64,000 nucleotides of DNA from SZUA-430 sp965227535 (lineage in GTDB: Bacteria; Pseudomonadota; Alphaproteobacteria; Micropepsales; Micropepsaceae), in contig OZ245761.1 of assembly GCA_965227535.1 (NCBI GenBank), positions 4,898,001 to 4,962,000 of the forward strand. Direction: 5' to 3'. Below the pieces are notes generated by a model. That model saw only the letters and a program-made list of their open reading frames with translations. It did not search any database and was not told where the DNA came from. A program made the position numbers and the translations under genes. Each line of letters opens with the position of its first letter. The first letter of the stretch is position 1. Below are positions 7,982 to 17,383 of the stretch, one piece after another.

Positions 7982-9640
7982 ATGACCGCCTCACTCAAAA
8001 TCGCATTCGCGCAGTTGAACCCGACCGTCGGCGACGTCCCAGGCAATCTGGCGAAGGCGCGCAAGGCGCGCGCCGACGCCGCCGCGCAGGGCGCCGACAT
8101 CATCCTCTTCAGCGAACTCTTCCTCGTCGGGTATCCGCCGGAAGACTTGGTGCTGAAACCCGCGCTGCAAGCCGACGCTCGCGCGGCGACGGAAGCGCTG
8201 GCCAAAGAAACAACGTCCGGCCCAGCGACGCTGATCGGTACGCCGTGGCTCGACAACGACAAGCTCTACAACGCGTTCGCTTTGCTCGACGGCGGCGCGG
8301 TGAAAGCGCTGCGCTACAAAGTCGACCTGCCCAACTATGGCGTCTTCGACGAGAAGCGCGTCTTCACGCCAGGGCCGTTGCCAGGCCCGATCGACATCCG
8401 CGGCGTGCGCATCGGCGTGCCCATCTGCGAAGACATCTGGAAAAGCGACGTCGTCGAATGCATCACCGAGACCGGCGGCGAGTTCCTTCTGGTCCCGAAC
8501 GGTTCACCCTTCGAAGCTGCAAAAGAAGAAGTGAGGCTCAACATCGCGGTCTCGCGCGTCGTCGAGAGCGGCCTCGCGCTCGCGTACTTGAATCAAATCG
8601 GTGGCCAAGACGAACTCGTCTTCGACGGCGCCTCGTTCGTCATCAATCCGGACCGCAGCCTCGCTATGCAAATGCCCGCATGGGAGGAGGCGCTCACCAT
8701 CACCAACTGGCGCCGCAACGGCGCGCGCTGGATCTGCGACCCAGGCCCCAAGGTCGACATCGCAACCGGCCTCGAAGCCGTCTACCGCGCGATGATGCTG
8801 GGCCTCGGCGACTACGTGCGCAAGAACCGCTTCCCCGGCGTGGTGCTCGGCCTCTCTGGCGGTATCGACTCCGCCCTCACCGCAGCCGTCGCCGCCGACG
8901 CGCTGGGGCCTGAGAACGTGCGCTGCGTGATGATGCCCTCGCGCTACACGTCGAAGGACAGCCTCGACGACGCGGCCGAGTGCGCGAAACTTCTCGGCAC
9001 GAACCTCGACAACGTCCCCATCGAAGATGCAGTCAAGGCGTTCGGCGCGATGACCGGCCCACTCTTCACCGGCCGCACGCCCGACACGACGGAAGAGAAC
9101 ATTCAGTCGCGCATCCGCGGCGTCACGCTGATGGCGCTCTCGAACAAGTTCGGCCCGATGGTCGTGACCACCGGCAACAAATCCGAAATGTCGGTGGGCT
9201 ACGCGACGCTCTATGGCGACATGTGCGGCGGCTACAACGTCCTTAAGGACATCTACAAGATGCAGGTCTTCGCGCTCTCCAAATGGCGCAACCAGCACAA
9301 GCCGAAAGGCGCGAAGGGCCCGCAAGGCCGCGTCATGCCGGAACGCGTCATCACCAAGCCGCCGACCGCGGAACTGCGCGCGAACCAAAAGGACGAAGAC
9401 TCGCTTCCGCCCTACCCGAAACTCGACGACATCCTCGAATGCCTGGTCGAAAACGAGATGCCCGTCGAAGACATTATGAAGCGCGGCCACGACCTAGCGA
9501 CCATCAAGCGCGTCGAACACCTGCTCTCGATCGCCGAATACAAACGCCGCCAAGCCCCGCCAGGCGTCAAAATCACGCGCAAAAACTTCGGCCGCGACCG
9601 CCGCTACCCGATCACGAATGCCTTTCGGGACGCGACGTGA
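7982..9640 (+). CDS. nadE: Glutamine-dependent NAD+ synthase
   Basis: A 552-residue two-domain enzyme that makes NAD+ from deamido-NAD+, ATP and glutamine. The N-terminal nitrilase-like glutaminase domain has the Glu (SELFLVGYPPEDL), Lys (YKVDLPNYGVFDEKR) and catalytic Cys (VPICEDIW). The C-terminal synthetase domain has the P-loop GLSGGIDSALTAAVAADALG and the TGNKSEMSVGYATLYGD segment. ATG at 7982 is chosen because AAGG lies 5 bases upstream; a GTG two codons earlier would overlap that site. Length matches glutamine-dependent bacterial NadE. Confidence 0.96.
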   Translation: MTASLKIAFAQLNPTVGDVPGNLAKARKARADAAAQGADIILFSELFLVGYPPEDLVLKPALQADARAATEALAKETTSGPATLIGTPWLDNDKLYNAFALLDGGAVKALRYKVDLPNYGVFDEKRVFTPGPLPGPIDIRGVRIGVPICEDIWKSDVVECITETGGEFLLVPNGSPFEAAKEEVRLNIAVSRVVESGLALAYLNQIGGQDELVFDGASFVINPDRSLAMQMPAWEEALTITNWRRNGARWICDPGPKVDIATGLEAVYRAMMLGLGDYVRKNRFPGVVLGLSGGIDSALTAAVAADALGPENVRCVMMPSRYTSKDSLDDAAECAKLLGTNLDNVPIEDAVKAFGAMTGPLFTGRTPDTTEENIQSRIRGVTLMALSNKFGPMVVTTGNKSEMSVGYATLYGDMCGGYNVLKDIYKMQVFALSKWRNQHKPKGAKGPQGRVMPERVITKPPTAELRANQKDEDSLPPYPKLDDILECLVENEMPVEDIMKRGHDLATIKRVEHLLSIAEYKRRQAPPGVKITRKNFGRDRRYPITNAFRDAT

Positions 9641-9658
9641 ACGGCTAAGACACCGGCC

Positions 9659-10996
9659 ATGACCACCACCGTCCGCTTCGCGCCCAGTCCCACGGGCAAA
9701 CTTCACGTCGGCAACATCCGCGCCGCGCTCACCAATTATTTGTTCGCGCGCAAGACGGGCGGCAAATTCCTGCTGCGCCTCGACGACACCGACACCGAAC
9801 GCTCGACGGAAGAAAACGCGCAGGGCATCGAGCGCGACCTCGCCTGGCTGGGCCTCAAGCATGACCTCTTCGCCAAACAGTCCGACCGTACCGTTCCATA
9901 CGAAGCGGCCGCCGACAAACTGCGGGCCGCCGGCCGCCTCTACGCTTGCTACGAAACCGCCGACGAACTCGACCGCCGCCGCAAGCGCCAACTCGCGCAG
10001 CACAAGCCGCCGATCTACGACCGCGCCGCGCTGAACCTCACCGCCGAACAGCGCGCGGATCTGGAAGCGAAGGGCCGCAAACCGCACTGGCGCTTCAAAC
10101 TCACCGGCAACAGCGTCGAGTTCAACGACCTCATCCGCGGCCCGGTTCACATCGAAACCGCCTCGCTGTCTGACCCAGTCCTGATCCGCGAGGACGGCCG
10201 CTTCCTCTACACGCTGCCCAGCGTCGTCGACGACATCGACTTCGCGATCACCCACATCATCCGCGGCGAAGACCACGTCACCAACACCGGCGTGCAAATC
10301 GAAATCTTCGAAGCCCTCGGCGCCAAAGCCCCGACGTTCGCGCATTTCTCGATGCTCATCGGCGCAGGCGGTGAAGCCTTGTCGAAGCGTCTCGGCTCGC
10401 TCTCGATCGAAGGCCTGCGCGCCGACGGCATCGAACCTCAGGCGGTGAACAGCCTGCTCGCCAAACTCGGCACCTCCGATCCCGTCGTCGCGCGCCTGAC
10501 GCTTGACGAACTCGTCGCCGATTTCGACCTGACGAAGTTCTCGCGCGCGCCGGCGCACTTCGACCCGAACGACCTCAAGACGCTCAATCACAAACTCCTG
10601 CACGCGATGCCGTTCGAAGCGGTGGCCGACGAACTGAAGCGTCTGGGCGTCGGCGGCGGCGCACCGTTCTGGAACGCCATCCACGACAACATCCAGCTGC
10701 TGAACGAAGCCCCCGCCTGGTGGCGCGTGGTCGAAGGCCCGATCGAACCCGTCATCGAAGATGCAGCCGTCGCGGCCGAAGCACGTGCACTCCTGCCCAA
10801 AACCCCGTTCACCGACGCCACCTGGACCGAGTGGACCGCCGCGGTTTCCGCCAAAACCGGGGCCAAAGGTAAGGCCCTGTTTAGACCCCTGCGGCTAGCC
10901 TTGACCGGCCAGCCCCATGGACCGGAGATGAGGAAGCTGCTACCCCTCATCGGTCCTGAACGGGCGGCCAAACGGCTCGCCGGCCAGGCGGCCTAG
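9659..10996 (+). CDS. gltX: Glutamate--tRNA ligase
   Basis: A 445-residue class I aminoacyl-tRNA synthetase that charges tRNA with glutamate. The HIGH-type motif is in RFAPSPTGKLHVGN at the N-terminus and the KMSKS-type motif is ALSKRLGS near residue 243. RLDDTDTERS is the usual glutamate-binding element. It is slightly shorter than most GluRS (about 470), as in the second GluRS of alphaproteobacteria that carry two copies; whether another copy exists elsewhere cannot be seen here. It lies 18 bases after nadE on the same strand. Confidence 0.95.
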   Translation: MTTTVRFAPSPTGKLHVGNIRAALTNYLFARKTGGKFLLRLDDTDTERSTEENAQGIERDLAWLGLKHDLFAKQSDRTVPYEAAADKLRAAGRLYACYETADELDRRRKRQLAQHKPPIYDRAALNLTAEQRADLEAKGRKPHWRFKLTGNSVEFNDLIRGPVHIETASLSDPVLIREDGRFLYTLPSVVDDIDFAITHIIRGEDHVTNTGVQIEIFEALGAKAPTFAHFSMLIGAGGEALSKRLGSLSIEGLRADGIEPQAVNSLLAKLGTSDPVVARLTLDELVADFDLTKFSRAPAHFDPNDLKTLNHKLLHAMPFEAVADELKRLGVGGGAPFWNAIHDNIQLLNEAPAWWRVVEGPIEPVIEDAAVAAEARALLPKTPFTDATWTEWTAAVSAKTGAKGKALFRPLRLALTGQPHGPEMRKLLPLIGPERAAKRLAGQAA

Positions 10997-11184
10997 GTTG
11001 ATTGAGGCAGAAAACGTGAGCTTTCGGACGACCCTTTCCGAGCTTCCCGCCGCCGCGCAGATCGCGCGCGCGGCCATTTGTATTTGCGGCTAACGACACT
11101 TAGCGGGCCGCGCGACCGATTCTCTAGAACGTCAGAGATCCAAAGCACCGGCCCGGACGGACCGATGCCTTTGAGGATTGTGTG

Positions 11185-12552
11185 ATGACTCTGACGATCT
11201 ACAACACCGCGGCGCGCGAAAAGCAGTTGTTCAAGCCGATCGACCCGAAGAACGTCCGCATGTACGTCTGCGGCCCGACCGTTTACGACTTCGCGCATAT
11301 CGGCAACGCGCGCCCCGTGATCGTCTTCGACGTGCTGTTCCGCCTGCTGCGCCACATCTACGGCGAGAACCACGTCACCTACGTCCGCAACATCACCGAC
11401 GTTGAAGACAAGATCATCGCGCGCGCGACAGAACGCGGCGTCTCGATCCGCGAACTGACCGAAAGCACGGCAAAGGTCTACCAAGAAGACGCGCTCTCGC
11501 TTGGCAACCTGCCGCCGTCGATCGAACCGCGCGTCACCGACACGATGCCCGAAATCGTCGCGATGATCGCAAAGCTCGTCGCGAACAATCACGCCTACGT
11601 CGCGGAAGGCCACGTCCTCTTCGACGTGCCGTCCGACCCCGGCTACGGCAAACTCTCGCGCCGCTCGGTCGACGAGATGATGGCCGGCGCCCGCGTCGAA
11701 GTCGCGCCCTACAAGAAAAGCCCGATGGACTTCGTCCTCTGGAAGCCATCCGACGCCAACATGATCGGTTGGGATAGTCCATGGGGCAGGGGCCGCCCCG
11801 GCTGGCACATCGAATGCTCCGCCATGGGCGAAAAGCACTTGGGCGAAACCTTCGACATCCACGCTGGCGGCATCGACCTCCAATTCCCGCACCACGAAAA
11901 CGAAATCGCTCAAAGCGAAGGCGCGCACCACGGCGCGCCGATCGCAAACTACTGGATGCACAACGGCTTCCTACAGGTCGAAGGCGAGAAGATGTCGAAA
12001 AGTCTCGGCAACTTCATCACCATCCGCGAACTCCTCGCCGAAAAGAAATTCGGCGGCGAACAATGGCACGGCCGCGTGTTGCGCTTGGCGATGCTCGGCA
12101 CGCATTACCGCCAACCGATCGACTGGACCGTCGACCGCCTCGTGCAAACGCGCACCACGCTGATGGAATGGGCGCGCCTGCTGTACAACGTGGAACCCGC
12201 AGCCGAATTGCCGAAGGCATTCCTCGATGCCCTCTTCGACGACCTGAATACGCCCGCCGCTTTCGCCGTCATCTACGAACTAGCTTCCGCGGCACGCACA
12301 AATGACGCGGCGAAAGCGCAGTTCAAGAAAGTTCTGAACTTCCTCGGCGCTTACGACAACGAGAAAGACATCGACTTCCTCGTTGGCCAATCCGTCGACG
12401 CCGCACAAGTCGAAGACCTCATCGCCAAACGCAACGCCGCGCGCAAAGCCAAGAACTTCGCCGAAGCCGACCGCCTCCGCGCCGAACTAACCTCACTCGG
12501 CGTCGCCATCGAAGACAGCCCGCAAGGCACAACGTGGAAGGTCGTGTCATGA
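11185..12552 (+). CDS. cysS: Cysteine--tRNA ligase
   Basis: A 455-residue class I synthetase. Visible are the zinc-binding/HIGH region YVCGPTVYDFAHIGNARP, the WHIECSAM and HAGGIDLQFPHHENEIAQSE zinc-site segments, and KMSKSLGNF. A GAGG ribosome binding site at 11173-11176 fits either the ATG at 11185 or a GTG three bases earlier; the ATG is taken. The stop overlaps the cimA start (ATGA), so the two are translationally coupled. Confidence 0.96.
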   Translation: MTLTIYNTAAREKQLFKPIDPKNVRMYVCGPTVYDFAHIGNARPVIVFDVLFRLLRHIYGENHVTYVRNITDVEDKIIARATERGVSIRELTESTAKVYQEDALSLGNLPPSIEPRVTDTMPEIVAMIAKLVANNHAYVAEGHVLFDVPSDPGYGKLSRRSVDEMMAGARVEVAPYKKSPMDFVLWKPSDANMIGWDSPWGRGRPGWHIECSAMGEKHLGETFDIHAGGIDLQFPHHENEIAQSEGAHHGAPIANYWMHNGFLQVEGEKMSKSLGNFITIRELLAEKKFGGEQWHGRVLRLAMLGTHYRQPIDWTVDRLVQTRTTLMEWARLLYNVEPAAELPKAFLDALFDDLNTPAAFAVIYELASAARTNDAAKAQFKKVLNFLGAYDNEKDIDFLVGQSVDAAQVEDLIAKRNAARKAKNFAEADRLRAELTSLGVAIEDSPQGTTWKVVS

Positions 12553-14156
12553 AGCGCGAGCGCCTCTATCTCTTCGACACGACGCTGCGCGACGGCGCGC
12601 AAACGCAGGGCGTGGACTTCTCCGTCGAAGACAAGCGCCAGATCGCCAAGGTGCTCGACGATTTCGGCATCGACTACATCGAAGGCGGCTGGCCCGGCGC
12701 CAACCCGACCGACACGTCGTTCTTCGCCGAACCGCCCACGCTCAAGACGGCAAAGCTGGTCGCCTTCGGCATGACGAAGCGCCCCGGCCGCAGCACCTCA
12801 AACGACCCGGGCCTCGCCACCGTGCTCGACGCGAAGGCGCAAGCCTGTTGCCTCGTCGGCAAGGCCTGGGACTTCCACGTCAACATCGCCCTCGAAGTCC
12901 CCCTCGAAGATAACCTCGCCGCCATCACCGAAAGCATGGGCGCTGTCGCCGCAAAGGCGCGCGAACCCATGTTCGACGCCGAACACTTCTTCGACGGCTA
13001 CAAAGCAAATCCGCAATACGCACTGAGCTGCCTCAAGGCAGCACTCGACGGCGGCGCGCGCTGGGTCGTGCTCTGCGACACCAACGGCGGCACGCTCCCA
13101 CACGAAGTCGCACGCATCGTCGGCGAAGTAGCGAAGGTGGTACCGCGCGACAAGCTCGGCATCCACACCCACAACGACACCGAAAACGCCGTCGCCAACA
13201 CGCTGTTTGCGGTCCTCGCCGGCGCGCGCCAAATCCAAGGCACGCTTAACGGCCTCGGCGAGCGCTGCGGCAACGCGAACCTCGTCTCGCTGCTGCCGAC
13301 ATTGATGCTGAAACCCGATTTCGCGACCAGCTTCGAAACCGGCATCGCGCCTGAGAACCTGAAGAACGTCACCCACGTCTCGCGCCTGCTCGACGAAATC
13401 CTGAATCGCGCGCCGAACCGCCACGCGGCCTACGTCGGCGCGTCAGCCTTCGCGCACAAAGGTGGCTTGCACGCGTCGGCGGTGATGAAGGATCCGCGCA
13501 CCTACGAACACGTACCGCCCGAAACGGTCGGCAACGTCCGAAAAATCCCGGTGTCGGATCAGGCCGGCCGCTCAAATCTCATCGGCCGCCTGGTCGATCT
13601 AGGCCTCGACGTCGACTCGAAAGACCCGCGCGTCTCCTCGCTCCTCGAGCAAATCAAAGAGCGCGAGTTCCTCGGCTACGCCTACGACGGCGCAGAGGCC
13701 TCACTCGCGCTCCTCGCACGACGCGCACTCGGCACCGTGCCGTCCTACTTCAAGGTCGAAGGCTTCCGCGTCTCCGTCGAACGCCGCCACAACGCGGTCG
13801 GCCAAGAGGTCAGCGTCTCCGAAGCCGTCGTCAAAGTCACCGTCGACGGCGAGCGCCTGATGAACGTCGGCGAGGGCAACGGTCCCGTGAACGCACTCGA
13901 CAACGCGCTGCGGAAGGATCTAGGCCGCTATTCGAAGTGGCTCGAAGACCTGAAACTCGTCGACTACAAGGTCCGTATCCTGACCGCCGGCACCGAGGCC
14001 GTCACCCGCGTCATGATCGAAAGCGGCGATGAGGTGGGCAACCGCTGGTCGACAGTCGGCGTCTCGCCGAATATTGTCGATGCCTCGTTCGAGGCGCTGA
14101 TCGACTCCATAACATACAAGCTGTTGCGAGACGGAGCGCCCCCGTCCCGCACCTGA
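12549..14156 (+). CDS. cimA: (R)-citramalate synthase
   Basis: A 535-residue HMGL-like acyltransferase that condenses pyruvate and acetyl-CoA to citramalate, an entry to isoleucine synthesis independent of threonine. The N-terminal TIM-barrel signature is LFDTTLRDGAQTQGVDFS, with the HTHND metal site and the family sequence LNGLGERCGNANL. A C-terminal LeuA-type regulatory domain (about residues 400-530) suggests feedback control. The ATG overlaps the cysS stop; an in-frame ATG 15 bases earlier lies within cysS. CimA is distinguished from 2-isopropylmalate synthase by its N-terminus and length, so the assignment is good but specificity is inferred. Confidence 0.9.
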   Translation: MKRERLYLFDTTLRDGAQTQGVDFSVEDKRQIAKVLDDFGIDYIEGGWPGANPTDTSFFAEPPTLKTAKLVAFGMTKRPGRSTSNDPGLATVLDAKAQACCLVGKAWDFHVNIALEVPLEDNLAAITESMGAVAAKAREPMFDAEHFFDGYKANPQYALSCLKAALDGGARWVVLCDTNGGTLPHEVARIVGEVAKVVPRDKLGIHTHNDTENAVANTLFAVLAGARQIQGTLNGLGERCGNANLVSLLPTLMLKPDFATSFETGIAPENLKNVTHVSRLLDEILNRAPNRHAAYVGASAFAHKGGLHASAVMKDPRTYEHVPPETVGNVRKIPVSDQAGRSNLIGRLVDLGLDVDSKDPRVSSLLEQIKEREFLGYAYDGAEASLALLARRALGTVPSYFKVEGFRVSVERRHNAVGQEVSVSEAVVKVTVDGERLMNVGEGNGPVNALDNALRKDLGRYSKWLEDLKLVDYKVRILTAGTEAVTRVMIESGDEVGNRWSTVGVSPNIVDASFEALIDSITYKLLRDGAPPSRT

Positions 14157-14167
14157 GGGGACGACCC

Positions 14168-15613
14168 ATGCGCATACCGGCCAAAGGCAAATCGCACGCC
14201 GACGTCAAAGCCGAACTCGAAGCCTTCGCCGCGCGCGATGCGAAGTGGCGCGACGGCAAAACGCTGGGCTACATCTACGACGCCGGCCCCGACGTCGAGG
14301 AAATCGCGAAGTGGGCCTACATGCGCTACCTCACGGAAAACGCGCTCGCCCCCACGACCTTCCCGAGCTTGATGCAGCTCGAAAACGAACTCGTCGCGAT
14401 GGCCGCCGCGCACTTGGGCGACGTCCCCGGCGTTGTCGGGAACTTCACCAGCGGCGGCACGGAGTCATGCATACTCGCCGTGAAGACAGCGCGCGACTTC
14501 GCCCGCGCGACGCGCGGCATCACCGAGCCCGAGGCGATTCTGCCCGTCACCGCGCACGCCGCGTTTCAAAAGGGCTGCCACTATCTCGGCGTGAAGAAGG
14601 TGCTCGTTCCCGTCGATCCGAAGACGTTCAAGTCCGATCCCTCCATCATCGAAAAGGCGATCACGCCGAACACGGTCTTGATCGTCTCCTCCGCGGTCTC
14701 ATACGCGCACGGCGTGCTCGACCCGATCGAAGCCATCGGCGCCGTCGCGCAGAAGCACAAGGTCAACTTCCACGTCGATGGCTGCATCGGCGGCTTCCTG
14801 TTGCCGTACTTCAAACGCCTCGGCGCCAAGCTCGGCGAGTTCGACTTCCGCGTCCCCGGCGTCACGTCGATGTCGATGGACTTCCACAAATACGCCTACT
14901 GCCCCAAAGGCGCGTCCGTCGTCCTGCACCGCTCGAAGGACTACCGCCGCTTCCAATTCTTCGTCACATCGGATTGGACGGGCTACACGATCATCAACCC
15001 GACGATCCAATCGGCAAAGTCCGGCGGCCCGATGGCGGCGGCCTGGGCGGTGCTGAATACACTCGGCGACGAAGGCTACATGCGCTTTGCCGAACGCATA
15101 TGGAAAGCGACGCAAGCGATCTGCGATGGTATCCGCGCCATGCCCGGCGTGCGTCTCGTCGGCGAGCCGGACTCGAACCAAGTCGCCTTCACCACCGATG
15201 GCTTCTCGCCGTTCCACATCATCGACGAGATGGCCGCTCGCGGCTGGGGCGTGCAGCCGCAATTCGGCTACCACGGCTCGGAAGCGAACGTGCACATCTC
15301 GATCGGCCAAAAGACATTTGATCAATCGTCCGAATTTCTTGCTGCCTTGAAGGAGTCGGTCGAAGCGTGTCGCGACAAGGGTTTCAGCCAAACGGCCGCA
15401 CGCGTGAAGGCCGAGCTATCCCGCATGAACGTTACGGATTTCAAACCTGAAATGTTAGGTGAACTCATGCGCGCCGCCGGCATCGAAGACGGCCAACTGC
15501 CGCGCAAGTCTGCTGAGCTCAACCAAATATTGAACGTCCTGCCGCCATCTGTCACAGCGTTCGCTCTTACCGAATTCATGAACGACCGCTACATCTACCG
15601 CCCCAAGCGGTAA
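14168..15613 (+). CDS. PLP-dependent decarboxylase/lyase of the sphingosine-1-phosphate lyase family
   Basis: A 481-residue fold-type I PLP enzyme. FTSGGTESCILAVKTARD, HVDGCIGGFLLPYF and SMDFHKYAYCPKGASVVLHR (Schiff-base Lys in HKY) match the S1P-lyase branch of group II decarboxylases more closely than glutamate or aromatic amino acid decarboxylases. Eukaryotic members cleave sphingosine-1-phosphate to phosphoethanolamine and a fatty aldehyde; bacterial homologues act on long-chain-base phosphates. No N-terminal membrane anchor is visible, unlike the eukaryotic enzyme. It begins 11 bases after cimA, preceded by GAGGGGACGACCC. The substrate is inference; a role in turnover of bacterial sphingolipids is plausible. 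Confidence 0.82.
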   Translation: MRIPAKGKSHADVKAELEAFAARDAKWRDGKTLGYIYDAGPDVEEIAKWAYMRYLTENALAPTTFPSLMQLENELVAMAAAHLGDVPGVVGNFTSGGTESCILAVKTARDFARATRGITEPEAILPVTAHAAFQKGCHYLGVKKVLVPVDPKTFKSDPSIIEKAITPNTVLIVSSAVSYAHGVLDPIEAIGAVAQKHKVNFHVDGCIGGFLLPYFKRLGAKLGEFDFRVPGVTSMSMDFHKYAYCPKGASVVLHRSKDYRRFQFFVTSDWTGYTIINPTIQSAKSGGPMAAAWAVLNTLGDEGYMRFAERIWKATQAICDGIRAMPGVRLVGEPDSNQVAFTTDGFSPFHIIDEMAARGWGVQPQFGYHGSEANVHISIGQKTFDQSSEFLAALKESVEACRDKGFSQTAARVKAELSRMNVTDFKPEMLGELMRAAGIEDGQLPRKSAELNQILNVLPPSVTAFALTEFMNDRYIYRPKR

Positions 15614-15622
15614 CACCTCCCC

Positions 15623-15715
15623 GGTGTCATGGTCCGCGAAGGCGGACCACCCACGACTTGGTCTCGCTCAAACCTCAGAAGTCGTGGATGGTGCGCCTTC
15701 GCGCACCATGACACC
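15623..15715. repeat. Nested palindromic repeat element (double hairpin)
   Basis: Two 37-base arms at 15623-15659 and 15679-15715 are inverted copies matching at 34 of 37 positions around a 19-base spacer. Each arm also contains its own perfect 8-bp hairpin (TGGTCCGC/GCGGACCA in the left arm, TGGTGCGC/GCGCACCA in the right). Two of the three differences between the arms are a compensating C/G swap that keeps each small hairpin paired. This is the architecture of a dispersed palindromic intergenic repeat. It lies between the S1P-lyase-like gene and rarD and may act as a transcript boundary. Confidence 0.8.
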
Positions 15716-15734
15716 AAAGAGTCAGGCGCGTTCC

Positions 15735-16643
15735 GTGGCCATCGAAACAACATCTCCACGATCGTCCGTCACGACCGGCGTGATCTATGCCGCCAGCTCT
15801 TTCGTCATCTGGGGCATCATCCCGATCTTTTGGAAATTCTTGAACCACGTCGGTCCGGTTGAGATCGTCGCGCACCGTATCGTCTGGACGCTGATCTTTG
15901 CCCTGGCCGCTCTCGCCGCGTGGGAGCGCTTGCCAAAGCTCTACGCGGCGCTGACGAACAGGCGAGCGCTCGCCGCGCTGACGGCGAGTTCGATCATGAT
16001 CGCGATCAACTGGGGCCTCTTCATTTGGGCGGTGACGACGGACAACATCATCGAAACAAGCCTGGGCTATTACATCAACCCGCTGGTCAGTTTCGTGCTG
16101 GGCGTCGCCTTCTTGGGCGAGCGCCTGACGCGCATTCAATTGATCGCCATCGCCCTCGCGGCGCTGGGCGTCATCAATCAAACCGTGTCGCTGGGTTACC
16201 TGCCGTGGGTCTCGTTGGTTCTCGCCGTCAGCTTCGGCATCTACGGCCTCATTCGCAAAACCGTGGCCGTGGAATCGCTCGAAGGACTGACTGTCGAAGC
16301 GCTTATCCTCGCCCCGGCCTCCCTCGGCTTCATCGCCTACATGGTATGGAGCAAGCAGGGCGCGTTCATGCACGTTGACCTTTCGACCGACGTAAACTTG
16401 ATCCTCGCGGGCCCACTCACGGCCGTGCCGCTGTTGCTGTTCTCGGCCGGCGCACGCTTGATCCGCCTATCGACGATGGGCTTCCTGCAATACATCGCGC
16501 CCTCGATCGCGCTGATGATCGCGGTCTTCGTCTACAACGAGCCGTTCACCCACGCGCACGCAATCACCTTCGCGCTCATCTGGAGCGCGCTTGTGCTGGT
16601 GTCTTGGGAAGCATTTCGGCGCGAGGCTTATTCCGCCGCCTGA
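15735..16643 (+). CDS. rarD: RarD-type EamA/DMT superfamily permease
   Basis: A drug/metabolite transporter with ten predicted membrane helices. The N-terminal segment GVIYAASSFVIWGIIPIFWK and AHRIVWTLIF are characteristic of RarD; the transported substrate is not established for the family. The start is uncertain. GTG at 15735 gives 302 residues, close to the family length of about 295, and lies outside the palindromic repeat. The ATG at 15708 lies within the right arm of that repeat, and an earlier GTG at 15624 lies within the left arm. It converges with and overlaps the LOG gene by 16 bases. Confidence 0.88.
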   Translation: MAIETTSPRSSVTTGVIYAASSFVIWGIIPIFWKFLNHVGPVEIVAHRIVWTLIFALAALAAWERLPKLYAALTNRRALAALTASSIMIAINWGLFIWAVTTDNIIETSLGYYINPLVSFVLGVAFLGERLTRIQLIAIALAALGVINQTVSLGYLPWVSLVLAVSFGIYGLIRKTVAVESLEGLTVEALILAPASLGFIAYMVWSKQGAFMHVDLSTDVNLILAGPLTAVPLLLFSAGARLIRLSTMGFLQYIAPSIALMIAVFVYNEPFTHAHAITFALIWSALVLVSWEAFRREAYSAA

Positions 16644-17194
16644 CGGTGGAAGTTCATGATCGCGGGCAGCGTGTCCTCGACCCGGTTCACGACCGTGTAG
16701 AGCTCTTTCAGCCCATAGCGCGCAAAGTTGTGCGACCCCACGCGATCGAACGTCGCGAACAACGGATCCCAAAACCCTTTCGTGTTGACGAACACGATCG
16801 GCTTCTTGTGCAGGCCGAGTTGCGCCCACGTCATCGCTTCAAGCACTTCTTCAAGCGTGCCGAGACCGCCGGGCAAAATCACAAACGCGTCCGCCATGCC
16901 ATGCATGCGCTCTTTGCGCTCATGCATGTTCGGCGTGATGACCAGTTCGGTGAGGCTCGCGAGTTCAATCTCGCGCGCACGCAGGAACTGCGGGATGATG
17001 CCGATGACTTCGCCGCCGGCTTCAAGCGCCGCGCGCGCCACTTCGCCCATCAGCCCGATCGAAGCGCCGCCATAGATCAAGCGCGCGTTCGCCAGAGCGA
17101 TGTCGCGGCCCAGGGTGCGAGCCGCTTGCATGTAGGCCGGGTCGCTCCCTTCGGAGGAGCCGCAGAAGACGCAAACCCCAATCAGCTTATGCAT
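16628..17194 (-). CDS. LOG family protein (TIGR00730; nucleotide 5'-monophosphate phosphoribohydrolase)
   Basis: A 188-residue Rossmann-like protein with the LOG motif PGGLGTLEEVLE and upstream VCVFCGSSEGSDPAY, GGASIGLMG and MHERKERM. Family members hydrolyse cytokinin riboside monophosphate or other nucleoside monophosphates to base and ribose-5-phosphate; bacterial substrates outside plant associates are uncertain. The ATG at 17194 (MHKLIGVCVFCGS) is chosen from family length; the open frame upstream has no similarity. It is convergent with rarD, with a short overlap. Confidence 0.9.
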   Translation of the reverse strand: MHKLIGVCVFCGSSEGSDPAYMQAARTLGRDIALANARLIYGGASIGLMGEVARAALEAGGEVIGIIPQFLRAREIELASLTELVITPNMHERKERMHGMADAFVILPGGLGTLEEVLEAMTWAQLGLHKKPIVFVNTKGFWDPLFATFDRVGSHNFARYGLKELYTVVNRVEDTLPAIMNFHRQAAE

Positions 17195-17383
17195 TGTTCT
17201 ATCCGGGCTGAACGCAGAGGATTCAACTATACGGGTTCCCCGTAAATGGTTTGAAACCATGCAGGAAGTGTGCGTCGAAACAGTGACGCCGGGAAGGGCG
17301 GAAATCGGGGGGACTTGGCTGTATTCGTGACAAAGGTTACCATCGCTTAAGAACAAAACGCCTGTTGGGCTGAGGGGGTTTCA

